Assembly (NCBI GenBank): GCA_920105625.2
Contig: OV050032.1
Location: 110,964,542 to 111,028,541, forward strand
Length of the DNA stretch: 64,000 nt
Source of the DNA: Clusia tigrina
Lineage: Eukaryota; Arthropoda; Insecta; Diptera; Clusiidae
Direction of reading: 5' to 3'
Below, one piece after another: positions 36,801 to 49,194 of this stretch (position 1 is its first letter; each line of letters opens with the position of its first letter). A model generated the notes under the pieces. The model was not told the DNA's origin, searched no databases, and saw nothing but the letters and a program-made list of their open reading frames with translations. The position numbers and the translations under genes are program-made.

Positions 36801-39429
36801 AAAGTTTGCAACATACAAATGCTTGTAACTTTTTACTGGAGGGTCATAAAACCTTGAAATTTTGTAACAATAAAGTACTCGAGCCTCTTGTCAATTTAAG
36901 CTATCGCTCAAAGCTATGCTACCCTAGAGTCCCAAATCAAACACTGATAAAATTTCAAACGCCCCTAACTTCTATACGGTACGTCCTACACCTATCAAAG
37001 TTGGCAACATACAAATGCTTGTAACTTTTTACTGGAGCGTCATAAAACCTTGAAATTTTGTAACAATAAAGTACTCGACCCTCTTGTCAATTTAAGCCAT
37101 CGCTCAAAGCTATGCTACCATAGAGTCCCAAATCAAACACTGATAAAAGTTCAAACGCCTCTAACTTCTTTACGGTACGTCCTACACCTATCAAAGTTTG
37201 CAACATACAAATACTTGTAACTTTTTACTGGAGCGTCATAAAACCTTGAAATTTTGTAACAATAAAGTACTCGAGTCTCTTGTCAATTTAAGCTATCGCT
37301 CAAAGCTATGCTACCCTTGAGTCCCAAATCAAACACTGATAAAACTTCAAATGGCCCTAACTTTTATACGGTACGTCCTACACCAATCAAAGTTTGCAAC
37401 ATACAAATGCTTGTAACTTTTTACTGGAGCGTCATAAAACATTGAAATTTTGTAACAATAAAGTACTCGAGTCTCTGGTCAATTTAGGCCATCGCTCAAA
37501 GCTATGCTACCCTTGAGTCCCAAATCAAACACTGATAAAACTTCAAACGCCCCTAACTTCTTTACGGTACGTCCTACACCTATCATAGTTTGCAACATAC
37601 AAATGCTTGTATCTTTTTACTGGAGCGTCATAAAACCTTGAAATTTTGTAACAATAAAGTACTCGAGCCTCTTGTCTGGAGCGTCATAAAACCTTGAAAT
37701 TTTGTAACAATAAAGTACTCGAGCCTCTTGTCAATTTAAGCTATCGCTCAAAGCTATGCTACCCTAGACTCCCAAATCAAACACTGATAAAACTTCAAAC
37801 GCCCCTAACGTCTTTACGGTACGTCCTACACCTATCAAAGTTTGGAACATACAAATGCTTGTAACTTTTTACTGGAGCGTCATAAAACCTTGAAATTTTG
37901 TAACAATAAAGTACTCGAGCCTCTTGTCAATTTAAACCATCGCTCAAAGCTATGCTACCCTTGAGTCTCAAATCAAACACTGATAAAACTTCAAACGCCC
38001 CTAACTTCTATACGGTACGTCCTACACCTATCAAAGTTGGCAACATACAAATGCTTGTAACTTTTTACTGGAGCGTCATAAAACCTTGAAATTTTGTAAC
38101 AATAAAGTACTCGAGATTCTTGGCAATTTAGGCCATCGCTCAAAGCTATGCTACCCTTGAGTCCCAAATCAAACACTGATAAAATTTCAAACGCCCCTAA
38201 CTTCTATACGGTACGTCCTACACCTATCAAAGTTGGCAACATACAAATGCTTGTAACTTTTTACTGGAGCGTCATAAAACCTTGAAATTTTGTAACAATA
38301 AAGTACTCGACCCTCTTGTCAATTTAAGCCATCGCCCAAAGCTATGCTACCATAGAGTCCCAAATCAAACACTGATAAAACTTCAAAAGCCTCTAACTTC
38401 TTTACGGTACGTCCTACACCTATCAAAGTTTGCAACATACAAATACTTGTAACTTTTTACTGGAGCGTCATAAAACCTTGAAATTTTGTAACAATAAAGT
38501 ACTCGAGTCTCTTGTCAATTTAAGCTATCGCTCAAAGCTATGCTACCCTTGAGTCCCAAATCAAACACTGATGAAACTTCAAATGGCCCTAACTTTTATA
38601 CGGTACGTCCTACACCAGTCAAAGTTTGCAACATACAAATGCTTGTAACTTTTTACTGGAGCGTCATAAAACATTGAAATTTTGTAACAATAAAGTACTC
38701 GAGTCTCTGGTCAATTTAGGCCATCGCTCAAAGCTATGCTACCCTTGAGTCCCAAATCAAACACTGATAAAACTTCAAACGCCCCTAACTTCTTTACGGT
38801 ACGTCCTACACCTATCATAGTTTGCAACATACAAATGCTTGTATCTTTTTACTGGAGCGTCATAAAACCTTGAAATTTTGTAACAATAAAGTACTCGAGC
38901 CTCTTGTCTGGAGTGTCATAAAACCTTGAAATTTTGTAACAATAAAGTACTCGAGCCTCTTGTCAATTTAAGCTATCGCTCAAAGCTATGCTACCCTAGA
39001 GTCCCAAATCAAACACTGATAAAACTTCAAACGCCCCTAACGTCTTTACGGTACGTCCTACACCTATCAAAGTTTGCAACATACAAATGCTTGTAACTTT
39101 TTACTGGAGGGTCATAAAACCTTGAAATTTTGTAACAATAAAGTACTCGAGCCTCTTGTCAATTTAAGCCATCGCTCAAAGCTATGCTACCCTTGAGTCC
39201 CAAATCAAACACTGATAAAACTTCAAACGCCCCTAACTTCTATACGGTACGTTCTACACCTATCAAAGTTGGCAACATACAAATGCTTGTAACTTTTTAC
39301 TGGAGCGTCATAAAACCTTGAAATTTTGTAACAATAAAGTACTCGAGATTCTTGGCAATTTAGGCCATCGCTCAAAGCGATGCTACCCTTGAGTCCCAAA
39401 TCAAACACTGATAAAACTTCAAACGCCCC
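30877..39429 (+). repeat. 8,553-bp tandem duplication, copy 1
   Basis: Every diagnostic monomer from about 30877 recurs 8,553 bp later: 30913 R, 31557 A (GAGTCCAAAATC), 31949 C, 32145 (AAACCTGGAAAT), 32341 (AAATTGCCC, GGCTTTC), 32733 G (GAGTACAAAATC), 33321 L, 34099 P and 35322 R. The length equals 42 monomers plus six 56-bp insertions minus 8, 6 and 1 bp, which accounts exactly for 8,553. The left edge lies in the end of the O monomer at 30717; the right edge lies in the J/O hybrid at 39270. Confidence 0.9.
34640..39165 (+). repeat. Nested 2,268-bp tandem duplication inside copy 1
   Basis: Units 34734 (M, AAAAGTTCAAACGCC), 35322 (R), 35574 (S, TTTGGAACATAC), 35770 (J), 35966 (M, ATCGCCCAAAGC), 36162 (N), 36358 (O) and 36554 (R, CTGGAGTGTC) recur at 37002, 37590, 37842, 38038, 38234, 38430, 38626 and 38822. 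The period is eleven monomers plus two 56-bp insertions. GGAGGGTC at 36806 and 39074 marks the end of the shared part. The basic unit inside is R-S-J-M-N-O, 1,232 bp. Confidence 0.86.
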
Positions 39430-42400
39430 TAACTTCTTTACGGTACGTCCTACACCTATCATAGTTTGCAACATACAAATGCTTGTATCTTTTTACTGGA
39501 GCGTCATAAAACCTTGAAATTTTGTAACAATAAAGTACTCGAGCCTCTTGTCTGGAGCGTCATAAAACCTTGAAATTTTGTAACAATAAAGTACTCGAGC
39601 CTCTTGTCAATTTAAGCTATCGCTCAAAGCTATGCTACCCTAGAGTCCCAAATCAAACACTGATAAAACTTCAAACGCCCCTAACGTCTTTACGGTACGT
39701 CCTACACCTATCAAAGTTTGCAACATACAAATGCTTGTAACTTTTTACTGGAGCGTCATAAAACCTTGAAATTTTGTAACAATAAAGTACTCGAGCCTCT
39801 TGTCAATTTAAGCCATCGCTCAAAGCTATGCTACCCTTGAGTCCCAAATCAAACACTGATAAAACTTCAAACGCCCCTAACTTCTATACGGTACGTCCTA
39901 CACCTATCAAAGTTGGCAACATACAAATGCTTGTAACTTTTTACTGGAGCGTCATAAAACCTTGAAATTTTGTAACAATAAAGTACTCGAGATTCTTGGC
40001 AATTTAGGCCATCGCTCAAAGCTATGCTACCCTTGAGTCCCAAATCAAACACTGATAAAACTTCAAATGGCTCTAACTTCTTTACGGTACGTCCTACACC
40101 TATCAAAGTTTGCAACATACAAATGCTTGTAACTTTTTACTGGAGCGTCATAAAACCTTGAAATTTTGTAGCAATAAAGTACTCGAGCCTCTTGTCAATT
40201 TAAGCTATCGCTCAAAGCTATGCTACCCTAGAGTCCAAAATCAAACACTGATAAAACTTCAAACGCCCCTAACGTCTTTACGGTACGTCCTACACCTATC
40301 AAAGTTTGCAACATACAAATGCTTGTAACTTTTTACTGGAGCGTCATAAAACATTGAAATTTTGTAACAATAAAGTACTCGAGCCTCTTGTCAATTTAAG
40401 CCATCGCTCAAAGCTATGCTACCCTAGAGTCCCAAATCGAACACTGATAAAACTTCAAATGGCCCTAACTTATATACGGTACGTCCTACACCTATCAAAG
40501 TTTGATACATACAAATGCTTGTAACTTTTTACTGGAGCGTCATAAAACCTTGAAATTTTGTAACAATAAAGTACACGAGTCTCTTGTCAATTTAAGCTAT
40601 CGCACAAAGCTATGCTACCCTTGAGTCCCAAATCAAACACTGATAAAACTTCAAACGCCCCTAACTTCTATACGGTACGTCCTACACCTATCAAAATTTG
40701 CAACATACAAATGCTTGTAACTTTTTACTGGAGCGTCATAAAACCTGGAAATTTTGTAACAATAAAGTACTCGAGCCTCTTGTCAATTTAAGCTATCGTT
40801 CAAAGCTATGCTACCCTAGAGTCCCAAATCAAACACTGATAAAACTTCAAACGCCCCTAACTTCTATACGGTACGTCCTACACCTATCAAAGTTTGCAAC
40901 ATACAAATGCTTGTAACTTTTTACTGGAGCGTCATAAAACCTTGAAATTTTGTAACAATAAAGTACTCGAGCATCTTGTCAATTTAAGCCATCGCTCAAA
41001 GCTATGCTACCCTTGAGTCCCAAATCAAACACTGATAAAACTTCAAATTGCCCTAACTTCTTTACGGTACGGCTTTCACCTATCAAAGTTTGCAACATAC
41101 AAATGCTTGTAACTTTTTACTGGAGCGTCATAAAACCTTGAAATTTTGTAACAATAAAGTACCCGAGCATCTTGTCAATTTAAGCCATCGCTCAAAGCTA
41201 TGCTACCCTTGAGTCCCAAATCAAACACTGATAAAACTCCAAATGACCCTAACTTCTATATGGTACGTCCTACACCTATCAAAGTTGGCAACATACAAAT
41301 GCTTGTAACTTTTTACTGGAGCGTCATAAAACCTTGAAATTTTGTAACAATAAAGTACTCGAGCCTCTTGGCAATTTAGGCCATCGCTCAAAGCTATGCT
41401 ACCCTTGAGTACAAAATCAAACACTGATAAAACTTCACACGCCCCTAACTTCTATACGGTACGTCCTACACCTATCAAAGTTGGCAACATACAAATGCTT
41501 GTAACTTTTTACTGGAGCGTCATAAAACATTGAAATTTTGTAACAATAAAGTACTCGAGCCTCTTGTCAATTTAAGCTATCGCTCAAAGCTATGCTACCC
41601 TAGAGTCCCAAATCAAACACTGATAAAACTTCAAACGCCCCTAACGTCTTTACGGTACGTCCTACACCTATCAAATTTTGCAACATACAAATGCTTGTAA
41701 CTTTTTACTGGAGCGTCATAAAATCTTGAAATTTTGTAACAATAAAGTACTCGATCATCTTGTCAATTTAAGCCATCGCTCAAAGCTATGCTACCCTAGA
41801 GTCCCAAATCAAACACTGATAAAACTTCAAATGGCCCTAACTTCTTTACGGTACGTCCTACACCTATCAAAGTTTGCAACATTCAAATGCTTGTAACTTT
41901 TTACTGGAGCGTCATAAAACCTTGAAATTTTGTAACAATAAAGTACTCGAGCCTCTTGTCAATTTAGGCCAACGTTCAAAGCTATGCTACCCTAGAGTCC
42001 CAAATCAAACACTGATAAAACTTCAAACGCCCCTAACTTCTATACGGTACGTCCTACACCTATCAAAGTTTGCAACATACAAATGCTTGTAACTTTTTAC
42101 TGGAGCGTCATAAAACCTTGAAATTTTGTAACAATAAAGTACTCGAGCCTCTTGTCAATTTAAGCCATCGCTCAAAGCTATGCTACCATAGAGTCCCAAA
42201 TCAAACACTGATAAAACTTCAAACGCCTCTAACTTCTTTACGGTACGTCCTACACCTATCAAAGTTTGCAACATACTTGTAACTTTTTACTGGAGCGTCA
42301 TAAAACCTTGAAATTTTGTAACAATAAAGTACTCGAGTCTCTTGTCAATTTAAGCTATCGCTCAAAGCTATGCTACCCTTGAGTCCCAAATCAAACACTG

Positions 42401-45400
42401 ATATAACTTCAAATGGCCCTAACTTTTATACGGTACGTCCTACACCAATCAAAGTTTGCAACATACAAATGCTTGTAACTTTTTACTGGAGCGTCATAAA
42501 ACATTGAAATTTTGTAACAATAAAGTACTCGAGTCTCTGGTCAATTTAGGCCATCGCTCAAAGCTATGCTACCCTTGAGTCCCAAATCAAACACTGATAA
42601 AACTTCAAACGCCCCTAACTTCTTTACGGTACGTCCTACACCTATCAAAGTTTGCAACATACAAATGCTTGTACTGGAGCGTCATTAAACCTTGAAATTT
42701 TGTAACAATAAAGTACGCGAGCCTCTTGTCAATTTAAGCCATCGCTCAAAGCTATGCTACCCTTGAGTCCCATATCAAACACTGATAAAACTTCAAACGC
42801 CCCTAACTTATATACGGTACGTCCTACACCTATCAAAGTTTGCAACATACAAATGCTTGTAACTTTTTACTGGAGCGCCATAAAACCTTGAAATTTTGTA
42901 ACAATAAAGTACTCGAGCCTCTTGTCAATTTAAGCCATCGCTCAAAGCTATGCTACCATTGAGTCCCAAATCAAACACTGATAAAACTTCAAACGCCCCT
43001 AACTTCTTTACGGTACGTCCTACACCTATCATAGTTTGCAACATACAAATGCTTGTATCTTTTACTGGAGCGTCATAATACCTTGAAATTTTGTAACAAT
43101 AAAGTACTCGAGCCTCTTGTCTGGAGCGTCATAAAACCTTGAAATTTTGTAACAATAAAGTACTCGAGCCTCTTGTCAATTTAAGCTATCGCTCAAAGCT
43201 ATGCTACCCTAGAGTCCCAAATCAAACACTGATAAAATTTCAAACGCCCCTAACTTCTATACGGTACGTCCTACACCTATCAAAGTTGGCAACATACAAA
43301 TGCTTGTAACTTTTTACTGGAGCGTCATAAAACCTTGAAATTTTGTAACAATAAAGTACTCGACCCTCTTGTCAATTTAAGCCATCGCTCAAAGCTATGC
43401 TACCATAGAGTCCCAAATCAAACACTGATAAAATTTCAAACGCCTCTAACTTCTTTACGGTACGTCCTACACCTATCAAAGTTTGCAACATACAAATACT
43501 TGTAACTTTTTACTGGAGCGTCATAAAACCTTGAAATTTTGTAACAATAAAGTACTCGAGTCTCTTGTCAATTTAAGCTATCGCTCAAAGCTATGCTACC
43601 CTTGAGTCCCAAATCAAACACTGATAAAACTTCAAATGGCCCTAACTTTTATACGGTACGTCCTACACCAATCAAAGTTTGCAACATACAAATGCTTGTA
43701 ACTTTTTACTGGAGCGTCATAAAACATTGAAATTTTGTAACAATAAAGTACTCGAGTCTCTGGTCAATTTAGGCCATCGCTCAAAGCTATGCTACCCTTG
43801 AGTCCCAAATCAAACACTGATAAAACTTCAAACGCCCCTAACTTCTTTACGGTACGTCCTACACCTATCATAGTTTGCAACATACAAATGCTTGTATCTT
43901 TTTACTGGAGCGTCATAAAACCTTGAAATTTTGTAACAATAAAGTACTCGAGCCTCTTGTCTGGAGCGTCATAAAACCTTGAAATTTTGTAACAATAAAG
44001 TACTCGAGCCTCTTGTCAATTTAAGCTATCGCTCAAAGCTATGCTACCCTAGACTCCCAAATCAAACACTGATAAAACTTCAAACGCCCCTAACGTCTTT
44101 ACGGTACGTCCTACACCTATCAAAGTTTGGAACATACAAATGCTTGTAACTTTTTACTGGAGCGTCATAAAACCTTGAAATTTTGTAACAATAAAGTACT
44201 CGAGCCTCTTGTCAATTTAAGCCATCGTTCAACGCTATGCTACCCTTGAGTCTCAAATCAAACACTGATAAAACTTCAAACGCCCCTAACTTCTATACGG
44301 TACGTCCTACACCTATCAAAGTTGGCAACATACAAATGCTTGTAACTTTTTACTGGAGCGTCATAAAACCTTGAAATTTTGTAACAATAAAGTACTCGAG
44401 ATTCTTGGCAATTTAGGCCATCGCTCAAAGCTATGCTACCCTTGAGTCCCAAATCAAACACTGATAAAATTTCAAACGCCCCTAACTTCTATACGGTACG
44501 TCCTACACCTATCAAAGTTGGCAACATACAAATGCTTGTAACTTTTTACTGGAGCGTCATAAAACCTTGAAATTTTGTAACAATAAAGTACTCGACCCTC
44601 TTGTCAATTTAAGCCATCGCCCAAAGCTATGCTACCATAGAGTCCCAAATCAAACACTGATAAAACTTCAAAAGCCTCTAACTTCTTTACGGTACGTCCT
44701 ACACCTATCAAAGTTTGCAACATACAAATACTTGTAACTTTTTACTGGAGCGTCATAAAACCTTGAAATTTTGTAACAATAAAGTACTCGAGTCTCTTGT
44801 CAATTTAAGCTATCGCTCAAAGCTATGCTACCCTTGAGTCCCAAATCAAACACTGATGAAACTTCAAATGGCCCTAACTTTTATACGGTACGTCCTACAC
44901 CAGTCAAAGTTTGCAACATACAAATGCTTGTAACTTTTTACTGGAGCGTCATAAAACATTGAAATTTTGTAACAATAAAGTACTCGAGTCTCTGGTCAAT
45001 TTAGGCCATCGCTCAAAGCTATGCTACCCTTGAGTCCCAAATCAAACACAGATAAAACTTCAAACGCCCCTAACTTCTTTACGGTACGTCCTACACCTAT
45101 CATAGTTTGCAACATACAAATGCTTGTATCTTTTTACTGGAGCGTCATAAAACCTTGAAATTTTGTAACAATAAAGTACTCGAGCCTCTTGTCTGGAGTG
45201 TCATAAAACCTTGAAATTTTGTAACAATAAAGTACTCGACCCTCTTGTCAATTTAAGCCATCGCTCAAAGCTATGCTACCATAGAGTCCCAAATCAAACA
45301 CTGATAAAAGTTCAAACGCCTCTAACTTCTTTACGGTACGTCCTACACCTATCAAAGTTTGCAACATACAAATACTTGTAACTTTTTACTGGAGCGTCAT

Positions 45401-47590
45401 AAAACCTTGAAATTTTGTAACAATAAAGTACTCGAGTCTCTTGTCAATTTAAGCTATCGCTCAAAGCTATGCTACCCTTGAGTCCCAAATCAAACACTGA
45501 TAAAACTTCAAATGGCCCTAACTTTTATACGGTACGTCCTACACCAATCAAAGTTTGCAACATACAAATGCTTGTAACTTTTTACTGGAGCGTCATAAAA
45601 CATTGAAATTTTGTAACAATAAAGTACTCGAGTCTCTGGTCAATTTAGGCCATCGCTCAAAGCTATGCTACCCTTGAGTCCCAAATCAAACACTGATAAA
45701 ACTTCAAACGCCCCTAACTTCTTTACGGTACGTCCTACACCTATCATAGTTTGCAACATACAAATGCTTGTATCTTTTTACTGGAGCGTCATAAAACCTT
45801 GAAATTTTGTAACAATAAAGTACTCGAGCCTCTTGTCTGGAGCGTCATAAAACCTTGAAATTTTGTAACAATAAAGTACTCGAGCCTCTTGTCAATTTAA
45901 GCTATCGCTCAAAGCTATGCTACCCTAGACTCCCAAATCAAACACTGATAAAACTTCAAACGCCCCTAACGTCTTTACGGTACGTCCTACACCTATCAAA
46001 GTTTGGAACATACAAATGCTTGTAACTTTTTACTGGAGCGTCATAAAACCTTGAAATTTTGTAACAATAAAGTACTCGAGCCTCTTGTCAATTTAAGCCA
46101 TCGCTCAAAGCTATGCTACCCTTGAGTCTCAAATCAAACACTGATAAAACTTCAAACGCCCCTAACTTCTATACGGTACGTCCTACACCTATCAAAGTTG
46201 GCAACATACAAATGCTTGTAACTTTTTACTGGAGCGTCATAAAACCTTGAAATTTTGTAACAATAAAGTACTCGAGATTCTTGGCAATTTAGGCCATCGC
46301 TCAAAGCTATGCTACCCTTGAGTCCCAAATCAAACACTGATAAAATTTCAAACGCCCCTAACTTCTATACGGTACGTCCTACACCTATCAAAGTTGGCAA
46401 CATACAAATGCTTGTAACTTTTTACTGGAGCGTCATAAAACCTTGAAATTTTGTAACAATAAAGTACTCGACCCTCTTGTCAATTTAAGCCATCGCCCAA
46501 AGCTATGCTACCATAGAGTCCCAAATCAAACACTGATAAAACTTCAAAAGCCTCTAACTTCTTTACGGTACGTCCTACACCTATCAAAGTTTGCAACATA
46601 CAAATACTTGTAACTTTTTACTGGAGCGTCATAAAACCTTGAAATTTTGTAACAATAAAGTACTCGAGTCTCTTGTCAATTTAAGCTATCGCTCAAAGCT
46701 ATGCTACCCTTGAGTCCCAAATCAAACACTGATGAAACTTCAAATGGCCCTAACTTTTATACGGTACGTCCTACACCAGTCAAAGTTTGCAACATACAAA
46801 TGCTTGTAACTTTTTACTGGAGCGTCATAAAACATTGAAATTTTGTAACAATAAAGTACTCGAGTCTCTGGTCAATTTAGGCCATCGCTCAAAGCTATGC
46901 TACCCTTGAGTCCCAAATCAAACACTGATAAAACTTCAAACGCCCCTAACTTCTTTACGGTACGTCCTACACCTATCATAGTTTGCAACATACAAATGCT
47001 TGTATCTTTTTACTGGAGCGTCATAAAACCTTGAAATTTTGTAACAATAAAGTACTCGAGCCTCTTGTCTGGAGTGTCATAAAACCTTGAAATTTTGTAA
47101 CAATAAAGTACTCGAGCCTCTTGTCAATTTAAGCTATCGCTCAAAGCTATGCTACCCTAGAGTCCCAAATCAAACACTGATAAAACTTCAAACGCCCCTA
47201 ACGTCTTTACGGTACGTCCTACACCTATCAAAGTTTGCAACATACAAATGCTTGTAACTTTTTACTGGAGGGTCATAAAACCTTGAAATTTTGTAACAAT
47301 AAAGTACTCGAGCCTCTTGTCAATTTAAGCCATCGCTCAAAGCTATGCTACCCTTGAGTCCCAAATCAAACACTGATAAAACTTCAAACGCCCCTAACTT
47401 CTATACGGTACGTTCTACACCTATCAAAGTTGGCAACATACAAATGCTTGTAACTTTTTACTGGAGCGTCATAAAACCTTGAAATTTTGTAACAATAAAG
47501 TACTCGAGATTCTTGGCAATTTAGGCCATCGCTCAAAGCGATGCTACCCTTGAGTCCCAAATCAAACACTGATAAAACTTCAAACGCCCC
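39430..47590 (+). repeat. 8,553-bp tandem duplication, copy 2 (392 bp shorter)
   Basis: It follows copy 1 head to tail. Spacing to copy 1 is 8,553 bp up to the R monomer at 45107 and 8,161 bp from 45359 on, so two monomers are missing. I saw about twenty substitutions, for example TTTTGTAGCAAT, AACTTATATACGG, AGGCCAACG, CATAATACC and ATCGTTCAACGC here. Identity is therefore above 99.5% by eye. The shared sequence ends soon after the J monomer at 47431, which has the rare AAAGCGATGC also present at 39376. Confidence 0.9.
45107..45358 (+). repeat. R/M hybrid monomer at a 392-bp deletion join
   Basis: The left part is class R with CTGGAGTGTC, as at 36554. After the second 56-bp copy the sequence continues as class M (TACTCGACCCTC, CCATAGAG, AAAAGTTCAAACGCC), as at 37002. 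Copy 1 has a full A monomer (36806) and the left part of M in between. The loss is exactly two monomers, as expected for in-register recombination between the left parts of R and M. Confidence 0.86.
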
Positions 47591-48606
47591 TAACTTCTAT
47601 ACGGTACGTCCTACACCTATCAAAGTTGGCAACATACAAATGCTTGTAACTTTTTACTGGAGAGTCATAAAACCTTGAAATTTTGCAACAATAAAGTACT
47701 CGAGCCTCTTGTCAATTTAGGCCATCGCACAAAGCTATGCTACCCTTGAGTCCCAAATCAAACACTGATAAAACTTCAAATGGCCCTAACTTCTTTACGG
47801 TACGTCCTACACCTATCAAAGTTTGCAACATACAAATGCTTGTAACTTTTTACTGGAGCGTCATAAAACCTTCAAATTTTGTAACAATAAAGTACTCGAG
47901 CCTCTTGTCAATTTAAGCTATCGCTCAAAGCTATGCTACCCTAGAGTCCCAAATCAAACACTGATAAGACTTCAAACGCCCCTAACGTCTTTACGGTACG
48001 TCCTACACCTATCAAAGTTTGCAACATACAAATGCTTGTAACTTTTTACTGGAGCGTCATAAAACCTTGAAATTTTGTAACAATAAAGTACTCGAGATTC
48101 TTGGCAATTTAGGCCATCGCTCAAAGCGATGCTACCCTTGAGTCCCAAATCAAACACTGATAAAACTTCAAACGCCCCTAACTTCTATACGGTACGTCCT
48201 ACACCTATCAAAGTTGGCAACATACAAATGCTTGTAACTTTTTACTGGAGAGTCATAAAACCTTGAAATTTTGCAACAATAAAGTACTCGAGCCTCTTGT
48301 CAATTTAGGCCATCGCACAAAGCTATGCTACCCTTGAGTCCCAAATCAAACACTGATAAAACTTCAAATGGCCCTAACTTCTTTACGGTACGTCCTACAC
48401 CTATCAAAGTTTGCAACATACAAATGCTTGTAACTTTTTACTGGAGCGTCATAAAACCTTGAAATTTTGTAACAATAAAGTACTCGGGCCTCTTGTCAAT
48501 TTAAGCTATCGCTCAAAGCTATGCTACCATAGAGTCCCAAATCAAACACTGATAAAACTTCAAACGCCCCTAACGTCTTTACAGTACGTCCTACACCTAT
48601 CAAAGT
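47431..48606 (+). repeat. J-K-A trimer tandem duplication, 588 bp
   Basis: Units 47431 (J, AAAGCGATGC), 47627 (K-like, GGAGAGTC, TTTTGCAACAAT, GGCCATCGCAC) and 47823 (A) are followed by the same series at 48019, 48215 and 48411. This K variant, with GCAACAAT and CATCGCAC, differs from the earlier K class and recurs at 58136, 59956, 61524 (part) and 63344. Copy differences include CTTCAAATTTT and GATAAGACTTC in the first A and CTCGGGCC in the second. Confidence 0.86.
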
Positions 48607-49194
48607 TTGCAACATACAAATGCTTGTAACTTTTTACTGGAGCGTCATAAAACCTTGAAATTTTGTAACAATAAAGTACTCGAGCATCTTGTCAATTTAA
48701 GCCATCGCTCAAAGCTATGCTACCCTAGAGTGCCAAATCGAACACTGATAAAACTTCAAATGGCCCTAACTTCTATACGGTACGTCCTACACCTATCAAA
48801 GTTTGATACATACAAATGCTTGTAACTTTTTACTCGAGCGTCATAAAACCTTGAAATTTTGTAACAATAAAGTACACGAGTCTCTTGTCAATTTAAGCTA
48901 TCGCACAAAGCTATGCTACCCTTGAGTCCCAAATCAAACACTGATAAAACTTCAAACGCCCCTAAATTCTATACGGTACGTCCTACACCTATCAAAATTT
49001 GCAACATACAAATGCTTGTAACTTTTTACTGGAGCGTCATAAAACCTTGAAATTTTGTAACAATAAAGTACTCGAGCCTCTTGTCAATTTAAGCTATCGC
49101 TCAAAGCTATGCTACCCTAGAGTCCCAAATCAAACACTGATAAAACTTCAAACGCCCCTAACGTCTTTACGGTACGTCCTACACCTATCAAAGT
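48607..49194 (+). repeat. B-C-A block, copy of 52,303-52,890
   Basis: Units at 48607 (B, CCAAATCGAAC), 48803 (C, CACGAGTC, ATCGCACAAAG) and 48999 (A) match 52303, 52499 and 52695 at 3,696-bp spacing. The A units at 48411 and 52107 extend the match on the left. This is the trimer theme of 197-1764 reappearing far into the array. AACTTTTTACTCGAGCG near 48830 creates an extra CTCGAG. Confidence 0.83.
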
